Source: Hanstruepera ponticola
GTDB lineage: Bacteria > Bacteroidota > Bacteroidia > Flavobacteriales > Flavobacteriaceae
DNA length: 64,000 nucleotides
Direction of reading: 5' to 3'
Assembly (NCBI RefSeq): GCF_012931685.1
Contig: NZ_JABANC010000002.1
Coordinates: 186,001 to 250,000, forward strand
Shown: piece after piece, positions 26,930 through 35,003 of the stretch
Layout of the letters: each line of letters begins with the position of its first letter
Numbering within the stretch: the first letter of the stretch is position 1
Notes under the pieces: model-generated
Databases searched by the model: none
The model's input: the letters and a program-made list of their open reading frames with translations, nothing else
Told to the model about the DNA's origin: nothing
Made by a program: the position numbers and the translations under genes

Positions 26930-27517
26930 CTAAAGTTGATTTAAATAAAGATTAAAATTCACCTCAATATCATGGTTAACAACGATTAAGCCCATCATTT
27001 TTTTTGGTGGCTCTAAATCAAAATCTCGTAAGTCTAAAAAGAGACTTCCTTTAATTTGAATATCGTTATCTTTAGTCACATGAACAGGAAAAGTATAAGT
27101 ACTGGCACAATTAGCTATGTGAATTTTTACTCGTGCATCATAAGTGTTACTTAATTTTGAGGCTTTTTCAATTGCAATTAGTTTTAGTCTTATTTTAGGA
27201 TACAACTCTGTTTTCAAAAGCTTTTTAAAGTCCTTATTTATAGCCTTATGACCACAATCAAAACAGTCACTCTCTAGTTCAAGAACAGTAGATTGAAAAA
27301 ACATTTTTTTGTCTCTAGATTCAAAGCTAACAGAAATAGGGTCTTCTAAATTGGCAACATTATAAAAACAATTAAAAGAGTTTATGTTACTAGTGCCAGA
27401 AATAGAAACTTCACTTTCACTTTTGACCTTTATTTCTAAAGATTCCTTTTCAGATAAATATGACGTACTAAAAGCTGTGATTATTAAAAACGCTACTAAA
27501 AGGTATATCCTTTTCAT
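26930..27517 (-). CDS. YceI-like periplasmic lipid-binding protein with four cysteines
   Basis: Protein of 195 aa with a signal peptide (MKRIYLLVAFLIITAFSTSY) and a YceI-like beta-barrel: ISGTSNINSFNCFYN (about residues 39-53), KAINKDFKKLLKTELYPKIRL, and DLRDFDLEPPKKMMGLIVVNHDIEVNFNL. YceI proteins bind isoprenoid lipids such as quinones. Unusually it has Cys50, Cys85, Cys88 and Cys137, including a CFDC pair, which may form disulfides or bind metal. It is the third gene of the YceI-porin-YceI group, 95 bp after the porin, with a strong hairpin between them. Confidence 0.85.
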   Translation of the reverse strand: MKRIYLLVAFLIITAFSTSYLSEKESLEIKVKSESEVSISGTSNINSFNCFYNVANLEDPISVSFESRDKKMFFQSTVLELESDCFDCGHKAINKDFKKLLKTELYPKIRLKLIAIEKASKLSNTYDARVKIHIANCASTYTFPVHVTKDNDIQIKGSLFLDLRDFDLEPPKKMMGLIVVNHDIEVNFNLYLNQL

Positions 27518-27536
27518 AGAATTAAATTTAAAAAAA

Positions 27537-27587
27537 CATGTCTTATGCTACAAATTTCAAATTGTAAATCTGTGAACATAAGACATG
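27537..27587 (-). terminator. Long hairpin with T-run after the porin gene
   Basis: CATGTCTTATG (27537-27547) and CATAAGACATG (27577-27587) are perfect 11-bp arms. The loop can form a further stem (TACAA/TTGTA). On the minus strand the right arm is followed by seven T, so it looks like the porin terminator. It lies 20 bp before the start of the Cys-rich YceI gene, so it may also attenuate readthrough. Confidence 0.8.
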
Positions 27588-27612
27588 AAAATTAAAAATT
27601 ACCATTAGTTAT

Positions 27613-28908
27613 TTAGAAGCTAATTATTGCTTCAACCATTAAACCATTGAATTTACCGTCATACAAAATATTATCTACAGGATACCCATCATACGTTTGA
27701 GAAACATACTCTAGTTTAGTTAATATATTCTTCGTTAAGAAATATCCAGCAGAAAATTGGAATCTATTGATATCTACATCACCGAATGATTGTTCAGAAC
27801 TTACCGTATTATAACGACCACCTAGGAAGAAGTTTTCAGTTTGTCCAAAACGGTAGATTACTTCACCTGCTAATTGTGTAGTACTACGATTATCTGTTTC
27901 AGCAGATGCTCTACCTTTTGCAAGTTCAACTGTTCCAAAGAATTCCAAACCATTATATTTTACAAAAGGATTGAACATTACCGCTGTGATTCTATTTCTG
28001 AATCCAGGATCAAAACGTCCAGATCTGAATGGAGATTTTGCAGTAGCATCAACATCTTCCATAACAAAGTAATATCTAGAACCTGCTCTATCAGCTGTAT
28101 AAAGATAGTTGTTAGGAACATAACCTGTTGTGTATATTGATCCTGTTAATCTCACTCTTAAATCCTCTGTTAACTGATTGTCGTACCCTAATTTAGCTAT
28201 GAATGAAGCACCTCCAGTTTTCTCATTTGAACCTTCTGCTACTGATTGATTCAACTTACCGTTAGTAAACCCTACCATACCTAAAAAACCATTGCGTTGA
28301 TAGTACAACTCGGCACCAACCTCTGTAGTAAAAGAATCCATAATTAAGTTTCCTACAAATGGGTTGTAGATAGCTTGCGCATTATCTGTTCTTCTAAAGT
28401 GTGCATCACCATAGTTATTTTCCATGTGACCAACTTTTACCGTTGTATATTTCATAACATTAGTTAATAGTCCTTCTGAAATGAAGTCCAAATTATCAAT
28501 TTGAAAATACCCACCTTTCACATATGGTTCTGGATGGTGACGTGATGATAAATACGTTCTTAAGTGCATTCTAACACCTTTGGCTAAAGCCACATCTAAA
28601 TCTAAATTTGCAGTAGCCAAGTTAAAGTTGTAACCTATTTCTTTCAATGGCATGACTGTACCATCATCTATTAAGTCTTGAGACACACCGTTCTCATGAT
28701 CTAATGCTTGAAATTGAAGCGTAGAAGATCCACCTATTCTTACTCTTACATTTTCAAAAGTAAATACGGTATCCTTTGGTGCTTCAAACACATTGATTCC
28801 TCTTTTATCTGGAGCTCTGTAGTTATCCAGATCTCTTTTTTGGGCGTATAAACTTATACCCATTAACATTAACGAAAAAATTAGCGTCCTTTTAATTGTA
28901 GTTCTCAT
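27613..28908 (-). CDS. Outer membrane porin-like beta-barrel protein
   Basis: Protein of 431 aa with a signal peptide (MRTTIKRTLIFSLMLMGISLYAQ) and alternating polar/hydrophobic strands ending in an aromatic residue (MVEAIISF), as for outer membrane beta-barrels. Segments such as RVRIGGSSTLQFQALDHENG, VKVGHMENNYGDAHFRRTDN and NFFLGGRYNTV resemble phosphate-selective/OprP-like porins of Bacteroidota. It lies between two YceI genes in one orientation, so it may pass a small hydrophobic or anionic solute handled by them. The substrate is unknown. Confidence 0.82.
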   Translation of the reverse strand: MRTTIKRTLIFSLMLMGISLYAQKRDLDNYRAPDKRGINVFEAPKDTVFTFENVRVRIGGSSTLQFQALDHENGVSQDLIDDGTVMPLKEIGYNFNLATANLDLDVALAKGVRMHLRTYLSSRHHPEPYVKGGYFQIDNLDFISEGLLTNVMKYTTVKVGHMENNYGDAHFRRTDNAQAIYNPFVGNLIMDSFTTEVGAELYYQRNGFLGMVGFTNGKLNQSVAEGSNEKTGGASFIAKLGYDNQLTEDLRVRLTGSIYTTGYVPNNYLYTADRAGSRYYFVMEDVDATAKSPFRSGRFDPGFRNRITAVMFNPFVKYNGLEFFGTVELAKGRASAETDNRSTTQLAGEVIYRFGQTENFFLGGRYNTVSSEQSFGDVDINRFQFSAGYFLTKNILTKLEYVSQTYDGYPVDNILYDGKFNGLMVEAIISF

Positions 28909-28938
28909 GTTATTAATAGTTTAAAGATTGATTTTTAA

Positions 28939-29523
28939 TTAGTTAAAAACTGAATTGAATTTAATTATTACTTCATCACCTGTAGTTATGGTTCCAAATA
29001 AAGCTTTAGGCGGTTCAATACCGTAATCTGTCATATTAAATGTTTTCTCACCTTCCAAGGTTACTACACCTGAAGCTACTTTCATTTTAAAAGATAGATC
29101 AATCGTTTTTGCGACACCTGCGATACTTAATTTACCCGAAACTGTTACCTGATAAACAGAATTCCCCAAAGCAGTGACCTTTTTAGAATCTATCATTTTA
29201 AAAGTTATGGTCTTGTGGTTTTTTGTATCCAAAGCTTTGTAAGTATTTTTATCCATTGCAGATTTTCCACTTTTAATACTTTCAGCAACAATACTAACAT
29301 TGAGATTACTGATATCTGTTTCCTCTTCTGCAATCAATTCTATACTACCAGAATGTTCTTCAACTACCTCCTCCCAATCATGCAAACTGGAGGTTCCCAG
29401 AATAGACATGTCAGATTTTGAATTATTAAGATTGAATTGTTGAGCTAAAATATTTTGACTTGTGAAGATTACTGTTAATATGGCGAATAACCACATCATT
29501 CCGTTTTGTTTAATTGTTCTCAT
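28939..29523 (-). CDS. YceI family periplasmic protein
   Basis: Protein of 194 aa with a signal peptide (about residues 1-27, ending in ILAQ) and the YceI domain: SILGTSSLHDWEEVVEEHSG, KSAMDKNTYKALDTKNHKTITFKM and FNMTDYGIEPPKALFGTITTGDEVIIKF. These match the common YceI pattern (binding of polyisoprenoids, base induction). It is the first gene of the YceI-porin-YceI set, 30 bp before the porin. A TGAT-N4-ATCA palindrome lies about 55 bp upstream. Confidence 0.92.
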   Translation of the reverse strand: MRTIKQNGMMWLFAILTVIFTSQNILAQQFNLNNSKSDMSILGTSSLHDWEEVVEEHSGSIELIAEEETDISNLNVSIVAESIKSGKSAMDKNTYKALDTKNHKTITFKMIDSKKVTALGNSVYQVTVSGKLSIAGVAKTIDLSFKMKVASGVVTLEGEKTFNMTDYGIEPPKALFGTITTGDEVIIKFNSVFN

Positions 29524-29577
29524 ACCTCTATAAATTAATTTTGCATTACAAATTTCGGGGTTATGAGTAATCTAAAA

Positions 29578-29593
29578 CATGATTTATATCATG
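29578..29593 (-). promoter_or_regulatory. FNR/Crp-like palindromic operator (CATGAT-N4-ATCATG)
   Basis: CATGATTTATATCATG is a perfect 6-bp inverted repeat with a 4-bp spacer, 55-70 bp upstream of the first YceI start. It has the form TGAT-N4-ATCA of FNR/Crp-type operators, suggesting control by oxygen or another small signal. Confidence 0.6.
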
Positions 29594-29615
29594 AAGAGTC
29601 AATTAGCTATAAAAA

Positions 29616-29643
29616 CAAAAAAATCCGGGATAACCCGGATTTT
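29616..29643 (-). terminator. Rho-independent terminator of trxB
   Basis: AAAATCCGGG (29620-29629) and CCCGGATTTT (29634-29643) pair perfectly around ATAA. On the minus strand the stem is followed by a T-run, 27 bp after the trxB stop. Confidence 0.9.
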
Positions 29644-29669
29644 AAAATAAAGTTAATTTCTTTAACTAT

Positions 29670-30650
29670 TTAATTATAAGTAGATGTACTTACTTCAAAA
29701 GTTGAATCTTTAGCAGCTAACCATCTTTCAGCATCTAAAGCAGCCATACATCCTGTTCCTGCTGCAGTTACAGCTTGTCTATACACATGGTCCGCAGCAT
29801 CACCAGAAACAAAAACACCTTCAACGTTGGTTTTGGATGTTCCTGGTTTGTTAATAATGTAACCTGTTTCGTCTAGTTCCAGATAATCCTTAAAAATATC
29901 CGTGTTCGGTTTATGTCCAATGGCTACAAAAAATCCTGTTGCTGGAATTTCAAACTTTTCATTAGTCTGATTATTAAATACACGCACACCTGTTACGACT
30001 TGACCGTCACCTAAAACCTCATCGGTTTCAGTATTGTATAGTATTTCAATGTTTTCAGTATTTTTTACACGCGCTGCCATAATTTTAGAAGCTCTAAACT
30101 CATCACGACGCACTAACATAGTTACTTTCTTACAAAGTTTTGATAAATAATGTGCTTCTTCACACGCAGAATCTCCTGCTCCAACAATCACAACTTCCTG
30201 ATTTCTATAAAAGAATCCATCACATACAGCACAAGCTGATACGCCACCTCCTAATTTTAGATATTTCTGTTCAGAATCTAGACCTAAATATTTTGCAGAA
30301 GCTCCAGTTGAAATAATAACGGTATCACAATGTATTTCTTTGGTATCATTAACCCAAACCTTGTGAACATCTCCTGAAAAGTCCACTTTGGTAATCCAAC
30401 CATCACGAACATCTGTTTCAAACCTTTCGGCTTGTTTTTGCAGTTCAATCATCATTTCTGGTCCTGTAATTCCATCTGGATAACCCGGAAAATTTTCTAC
30501 TTCATTAGTGGTTGTTAACTGACCTCCAGGTTGCGAACCTTGATATAAAACTGGTTTCATATTGGCTCTTGCAGCATATATTGCCGCAGTATATCCTGCA
30601 GGTCCTGAACCTATGATAAGACATTTTACTTTTTCGATTGTATCTGACAT
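29670..30650 (-). CDS. trxB: Thioredoxin-disulfide reductase
   Basis: Flavoenzyme of 326 aa that uses NADPH to reduce thioredoxin in the cytoplasm. It has an FAD motif (IIGSGPAGYTAAIYAARA, residues 12-29), the redox-active CAVC (Cys140 and Cys143) and an NADPH motif (VVIVGAGDSACEEAHYL). The C-terminal FAD segment (GVFVSGDAADHVYRQAVTAAGTG) is complete. The length is normal. It is monocistronic with its own terminator. It lies next to the cysteine-bearing YceI operon, though no link is proven. Confidence 0.97.
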   Translation of the reverse strand: MSDTIEKVKCLIIGSGPAGYTAAIYAARANMKPVLYQGSQPGGQLTTTNEVENFPGYPDGITGPEMMIELQKQAERFETDVRDGWITKVDFSGDVHKVWVNDTKEIHCDTVIISTGASAKYLGLDSEQKYLKLGGGVSACAVCDGFFYRNQEVVIVGAGDSACEEAHYLSKLCKKVTMLVRRDEFRASKIMAARVKNTENIEILYNTETDEVLGDGQVVTGVRVFNNQTNEKFEIPATGFFVAIGHKPNTDIFKDYLELDETGYIINKPGTSKTNVEGVFVSGDAADHVYRQAVTAAGTGCMAALDAERWLAAKDSTFEVSTSTYN

Positions 30651-30755
30651 AATTTGATTATAATTTATAAGACAAAAGTAGAATTTTTGTCAAAAACCTT
30701 ACTTATAAGTTATCAACAGTTATTATAAAGCCATAAGAAAAACGTATTTATCGAC

Positions 30756-31325
30756 CTAACTAGCATTCTCGTCCTCTAAATCCTCGTGGTTTTCTTTTAC
30801 TTTTTCTTGTTCCTCACTCAACAAAGAATGATCTTTTTTAAGCCCAACTATAAGGATAATATTTTTAACAGTATTATATAGCATTAAAATTACTACCACC
30901 ATAACACCACTCAACAGGGATGACAAAAATAATGTTGCCCAATAAATAGCAGTAAACCATACCGTTGGCACATTATCAGATTCTGTAATGGGTATGTTAA
31001 ATAATTGAAACAAAATGAGCGTAACAATAAAGAGTGAAGTATCAATTTTCGCAATATTCAATACCTCGAGATAATGACCATCTTTTAATTTTGATTTGGT
31101 ACTTGTGCTTATTGCTAACAGGGTAAGTAACAATGCCAAAATGGTAGCCGAAGCCAATACAATAGTATTACAAAGCATATTTATACCTGGTAGTGACGCA
31201 CTTAACAGCTGTTTTGCCTCATAACCTGATATATTTCCTAATAGAAATACGCTTAAGGCAACAAAAATAAAAGTGATTAGTCCGCCATATATAGCTCTCT
31301 TATTTTGTTTTAAAAATTCCTTCAT
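30756..31325 (-). CDS. Conserved membrane protein of unknown function
   Basis: Protein of 189 aa with about four transmembrane helices (about residues 14-32, 50-70, 93-112 and 125-150) and a charged C-terminal tail (EEQEKVKENHEDLEDE). No known domain is recognised. It stands alone between trxB and the ArsC-like gene. Confidence 0.75.
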   Translation of the reverse strand: MKEFLKQNKRAIYGGLITFIFVALSVFLLGNISGYEAKQLLSASLPGINMLCNTIVLASATILALLLTLLAISTSTKSKLKDGHYLEVLNIAKIDTSLFIVTLILFQLFNIPITESDNVPTVWFTAIYWATLFLSSLLSGVMVVVILMLYNTVKNIILIVGLKKDHSLLSEEQEKVKENHEDLEDENAS

Positions 31326-31408
31326 TTAATTGCAATTGGGTTAATTTTAAAAGTATTAAGGTTACAGTGATTTGATTTTTAGAAATAATTTTATCTAAAA
31401 TTAAACTC

Positions 31409-31819
31409 ATGGGAAGCATAACAACTCATAATAGACAAAATACGCTATTTTTTCATTCAGAATCTTCGTTAGGGAAACAATCATTAGCATATTTGAAATC
31501 ATCAGATTTTGATATTCGGATTATAGATATTTCCGAGACCAAAGTCACTGGTACACAGTGGGCGGAAATTGCTAAAAAACTAAACATGAATTTATCAGAT
31601 TTAGTTGCAAAAGATCATCCTGATTTTAAATCAAATTATGATATCTCTACCAAATTATCAAGTGATGATTGGATAAAAGTACTTCAAAAGCATCCTAAAG
31701 TTCTTTGTTGTCCTGTTTTAATAAATGGTGAAAATTATCATCTCATTCAAACGCCTTCAAAAATCGCTAAAATTCTGGAAGGTGAAGAGTATTCTCAAGA
31801 TGCACGATCTTCAGACTGA
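31409..31819 (+). CDS. ArsC/Spx-like thioredoxin-fold protein without the active-site cysteine
   Basis: Protein of 136 aa resembling the ArsC/Spx/YffB arsenate reductase family: an N-terminal beta-alpha start, GTQWAEIAKKLNMNLSDLVAKDHPDF in the middle and CCPVLINGENYHLIQTPSKIAKIL near the end, the position of the RPI motif. In the family the first loop holds CxTCRK. Here it is HSESSLGKQS (residues 16-25) with no cysteine, so classical arsenate reduction is unlikely. It may act in binding or regulation. Two other cysteines lie side by side near residue 98. It faces the next small gene convergently with a 2-bp gap. Confidence 0.75.
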   Translation: MGSITTHNRQNTLFFHSESSLGKQSLAYLKSSDFDIRIIDISETKVTGTQWAEIAKKLNMNLSDLVAKDHPDFKSNYDISTKLSSDDWIKVLQKHPKVLCCPVLINGENYHLIQTPSKIAKILEGEEYSQDARSSD

Positions 31820-31821
31820 AT

Positions 31822-32145
31822 TTAAATGTCTTCATTTGACTGATCATTTTCTTTGGGAATATTCTTAAAAAACTCATCGAGTTCCGTATCACTATTTGAA
31901 CCATAATTAGCTGTGACCAAACCTTTCATACCATCTTCTGTTTCAATCACATAAAGTATAGACATATCTGATGGATTACTTAAGCCCTCAAATCTATGCT
32001 CTCGTTTTATAATGACTTGCTCTGGCTTATAAGCTTTTTTTGTTTTCAGTTCAATTAAACTGTTGTTTTCACATCTGAAATTACTGGTGTAACCCCTAGC
32101 CTGATATTTTTCTATATAATCTAATTCATTTCTTTCTTGTTCCAT
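31822..32145 (-). CDS. Small conserved protein of the flavobacterial stress island
   Basis: Protein of 107 aa from the ATG at 32145 (MEQERNELDYIEKYQARG). The central segment FRCENNSLIELKTKKAYKPEQVIIKREHRFEGLSNPSDMSILYVIETEDG matches a small family often labelled 'phosphoribosylpyrophosphate synthetase'. It has none of the PRPP-binding motifs, so that name is not supported. Acidic, soluble, function unknown. Confidence 0.75.
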   Translation of the reverse strand: MEQERNELDYIEKYQARGYTSNFRCENNSLIELKTKKAYKPEQVIIKREHRFEGLSNPSDMSILYVIETEDGMKGLVTANYGSNSDTELDEFFKNIPKENDQSNEDI

Positions 32146-32236
32146 AATATTCAATTTAAAAAAAGGTAGAGGCATGTTTCAGTAACATACCGTCTACCAA
32201 CTAACTAATTAACTAACTACTAGTTTCTTTATGTTA

Positions 32237-32374
32237 TCAATCCACTGCATCTTCAACATCATCCGCAACTTCTTCTACAGCTTCTTCGGCTTCACTTTCT
32301 TTAGTATCTCTACAGCTATTTAAAGTAATAGAAAATGTAAATAGCAATAAAAATAGATATGCTAGTTTCTTCAT
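32237..32374 (-). CDS. Short lipoprotein with acidic tail
   Basis: Protein of 45 aa: a signal peptide MKKLAYLFLLLFTFSI with lipobox LNSC (Cys21), then a highly acidic stretch (about half Glu and Asp) ending in DVEDAVD. No named family. It lies between the preceding gene and DUF1328 on the same strand. Confidence 0.72.
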   Translation of the reverse strand: MKKLAYLFLLLFTFSITLNSCRDTKESEAEEAVEEVADDVEDAVD

Positions 32375-32414
32375 AATAAGTGTTTGTTTTAAGTGATTTG
32401 TTAATTAATAAAAT

Positions 32415-32573
32415 CTAGACTTTTTTACCTCTGATAAGCGAAATGATAAAAAGAACTAAAAAGATAAAGAAGAGCACTTTGGCTATTCCAGCAGCTCCAG
32501 CGGCAATACCACCAAAACCTAAAATACCTGCAATAATTGCAAGAACTATAAAAATTATTGTCCAACGTAACAT
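32415..32573 (-). CDS. DUF1328 small membrane protein
   Basis: Protein of 52 aa: [16 protein letters not shown], then Gly- and Ala-rich [19 protein letters not shown] and a basic C-terminus (RGKKV). This matches the DUF1328 (YtjA-like) family, two helices, common in general-stress regulons. Probably co-transcribed with the short lipoprotein downstream. A TTGAGTTAA element lies about 105 bp upstream. Confidence 0.85.
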   Translation of the reverse strand: MLRWTIIFIVLAIIAGILGFGGIAAGAAGIAKVLFFIFLVLFIISLIRGKKV

Positions 32574-32779
32574 AGTGTTTGTGTTTTAAGTTAAAAAAGA
32601 AACTTGACTTTCAAATTTCTATAGTATAAATATCTTACTATTCACATAGGTTTATTTGCTCTTTAGAATTATTCATTAACTCAAATGAAAGACAAAATTT
32701 CTTTAATTTTTAAATTATGGATTGAGTCAATACGTTAAAAATAATTATAGTATTTTTAATTCCTTAAACAAATTCTATT

Positions 32780-33802
32780 TTGGAAATTCACTGCGAGGCA
32801 AAAAATGCACACGATATAATTCAAATTGTTGCAGATAAACTGAATACAACTATTAATGAAGACGGAAATGAATTATGTTTTAATCTTCCTGAAGAAGTAG
32901 GATCTGGTCATATTAAATCGGTATTATTTGATTTTGGATTTAGTGTTTTTGAAATCGATGTGCTACTAAAAAAGAAGTTGGTAATCAATTTTGAAAAAGA
33001 TTCCATAAATGCTTTATACGTTCTATTCAATTTAGATTCATCAGTAAGTCATAAATTCAGCGCGAGCGGCAAAGCCAATTCAATAAAACAATTGGAATGC
33101 TTGATGAGTAGTGCCGGAAATAATGAATCACATTCACTAATACTAAAAAAAGGCAATCCAATAAATGTATTTACGCTAATAATTAATCGTAAATTATTTG
33201 AATCTAAAGTAGAAGCGTTTGTTAAAGACATGGACGATAATATTGAAATGTTATTTAGAGACGTTAACGGAATTAATCAGTTTGATTATAAAAACTTTTT
33301 TACACTAGAAATCTCTAAATTAATTGAAGAGTTTAAAAATTGTGACTTAACAGATTTCATGAAAGCAACCTTTTTAGAAGGTAAAGCTTATGAAATTCTC
33401 ACAAGACAATTAGAAAATTATTTAAGCAATAAGAACGGACCAGATGGACGCACGTTATTGCGCAATGCAACCATTAATAAAGTTAAAAATGCAGTTGATA
33501 TTATTGAAAGTCAACTCGAAACCAGAATAAGTGTTAATTCCCTGGCAAAAAAAGTTGGACTTAACCAAAATACGCTTCAAAACGGATTTAAAACGTTATT
33601 TAGGAAATCGGTCAATGAATATATACAACATCAAAGATTAGAACAGGCTAAAGATTTAATTGAAAACTCTGCTTTAAATATAACTGAAATCACCTACAAA
33701 ATAGGTATTAATTCTCGTAGCTACTTTTCTAAAGTATTTAAAGAAAAATTTGGTGTAACTCCAAACCAATATTTATCGCAAGTTCGCAACAAAGCCTCAT
33801 AG
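32780..33802 (+). CDS. AraC family transcriptional regulator (copy 1)
   Basis: Protein of 340 aa. The N-terminal sensor-like region (about residues 1-220; GSGHIKSVLFDFGFSVFEIDV) is shared with three neighbours, and the C-terminal AraC DNA-binding domain has two HTH motifs (about 235-335: ISVNSLAKKVGLNQNTLQNGFK, then ITEITYKIGINSRSYFSKVFKEKFG). The start is probably TTG at 32780; no suitable ATG exists near it. It is the first of four paralogs in 7 kb, each of which may respond to a stress signal and act on the surrounding genes. Confidence 0.9.
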   Translation: MEIHCEAKNAHDIIQIVADKLNTTINEDGNELCFNLPEEVGSGHIKSVLFDFGFSVFEIDVLLKKKLVINFEKDSINALYVLFNLDSSVSHKFSASGKANSIKQLECLMSSAGNNESHSLILKKGNPINVFTLIINRKLFESKVEAFVKDMDDNIEMLFRDVNGINQFDYKNFFTLEISKLIEEFKNCDLTDFMKATFLEGKAYEILTRQLENYLSNKNGPDGRTLLRNATINKVKNAVDIIESQLETRISVNSLAKKVGLNQNTLQNGFKTLFRKSVNEYIQHQRLEQAKDLIENSALNITEITYKIGINSRSYFSKVFKEKFGVTPNQYLSQVRNKAS

Positions 33803-33849
33803 CGAAACATTTACATATATTTCTTCACGTATCATTATACTCTAAAAGC

Positions 33850-33864
33850 ACCCAATAGTGTTAA
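33850..33864 (+). promoter_or_regulatory. ACCCAATAGTGTTAA element upstream of AraC copy 2
   Basis: Identical 15-bp word to 35836-35850 upstream of AraC copy 3. It lies 105 bp before its gene. A shared operator or promoter part is likely. Confidence 0.5.
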
Positions 33865-33968
33865 ACTTCGTGCGTATAATGTTAAACAAAATCTGTTGAT
33901 TATTCGTGCTTTGCATCACTAACAACCAGAATTGAAATTATTCTAAAAATTTAATTTTTATTTTTAAA

Positions 33969-35003
33969 ATGATAACAATATTTGTTAAGTCTGTTGGAAT
34001 AAAGCAGATTATTGATGAGATCAACAAAGGCCTAAAAGGCACAATAAAAAATGAGTTTGGTGAGCAAACTTTGCATTTTGACAATAAAATAGGTAAGGGT
34101 AGTATAAGAATTATTGGTTTTGATTGGGGAATCTCACTTTTAGATTACAATGTCCTATTTTATGAAGACGTAAAAATGGTTTTTGAAATATCAGGAAATA
34201 GTCCTATTGAGTTTCTATTTATATCTGAAGGTAATTTAAAATATAGTCCGAATGGAAAATTTGTAGATCTTGAGCGTTTTCAAAACGTTATATTATCGAA
34301 TAAGACAAATGCAGAAAACTCTTTCTTATTTCCTGCTAATGAATTAATTAAAGTTAATTTTATTCAAATAATAAAGCAAGAGTATCGTAAAAAAGCGAAT
34401 AATAATATTAATTCGTTACAAGACTCTATACTATCCATATTTAGAATGGATAATCCGGATGTTGCTTTCCAACATTTAGGTAATTACAACATTAGAATTG
34501 CTGATTACATTAAAGATTTGAATGCATGCTCGGAGACAGGAATGATAAAGTCCTTGACTATAGAAGGTCAATTGAATCTTATTTTAGCCATGCAACTTTT
34601 AGAGCATCGTAATTACGAAAATAGGACCGTATTACCAGATTCACTTTCAAAGAGCGATTTAAAACAAATTCATAAGTTGGCAGATTACATTATTGACAAT
34701 ATTTCAAGTCCCTTGTCCATTGAGGTATTATCTCGAGAATCTGGATTAAGCCCGAAACGGTTGCAATTAGGTTTTCAATTACTATATAACAAATCTGTTA
34801 ATGAATATGTGCGCAAATTAAAACTTGAACTAGCTAGAGACTTATTAAAGGATTTTGATATGAATATATCTGAAATTGTTTACGCTATAGGTTATAAAAG
34901 CAGGAGTTACTTTTCAAAGCGGTTTTTTGAATACTATGGTATTTTACCAACCGAATACCGATCTCAATTGAAAAATAAATTTAAAGCAAATATTATTGAT
35001 TAA
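33969..35003 (+). CDS. AraC family transcriptional regulator (copy 2)
   Basis: Protein of 344 aa with the same architecture as its neighbours: N-terminal region with GKGSIRIIGFDWGISLLDYNV (about residues 41-61) and C-terminal AraC HTH (LSIEVLSRESGLSPKRLQLGFQLLYNKSVNEYV, then ISEIVYAIGYKSRSYFSKRFFEYYGILPTEY). It starts with ATG. Its end overlaps the convergent SRAP-like gene by 4 bp. Confidence 0.9.
   Translation: MITIFVKSVGIKQIIDEINKGLKGTIKNEFGEQTLHFDNKIGKGSIRIIGFDWGISLLDYNVLFYEDVKMVFEISGNSPIEFLFISEGNLKYSPNGKFVDLERFQNVILSNKTNAENSFLFPANELIKVNFIQIIKQEYRKKANNNINSLQDSILSIFRMDNPDVAFQHLGNYNIRIADYIKDLNACSETGMIKSLTIEGQLNLILAMQLLEHRNYENRTVLPDSLSKSDLKQIHKLADYIIDNISSPLSIEVLSRESGLSPKRLQLGFQLLYNKSVNEYVRKLKLELARDLLKDFDMNISEIVYAIGYKSRSYFSKRFFEYYGILPTEYRSQLKNKFKANIID

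Noticed and set aside
27874-28140. Open frame of 88 codons opposite the porin gene
   Set aside because: It is antisense to a well-supported beta-barrel gene; Cys- and Ser-rich composition is typical of the reverse strand of such genes.
32194-32220. ACTA/TAAC short tandem tracts, also at 37025-37041
   Set aside because: Imperfect and short; similar AT-rich spacers are common, so not listed as repeats.
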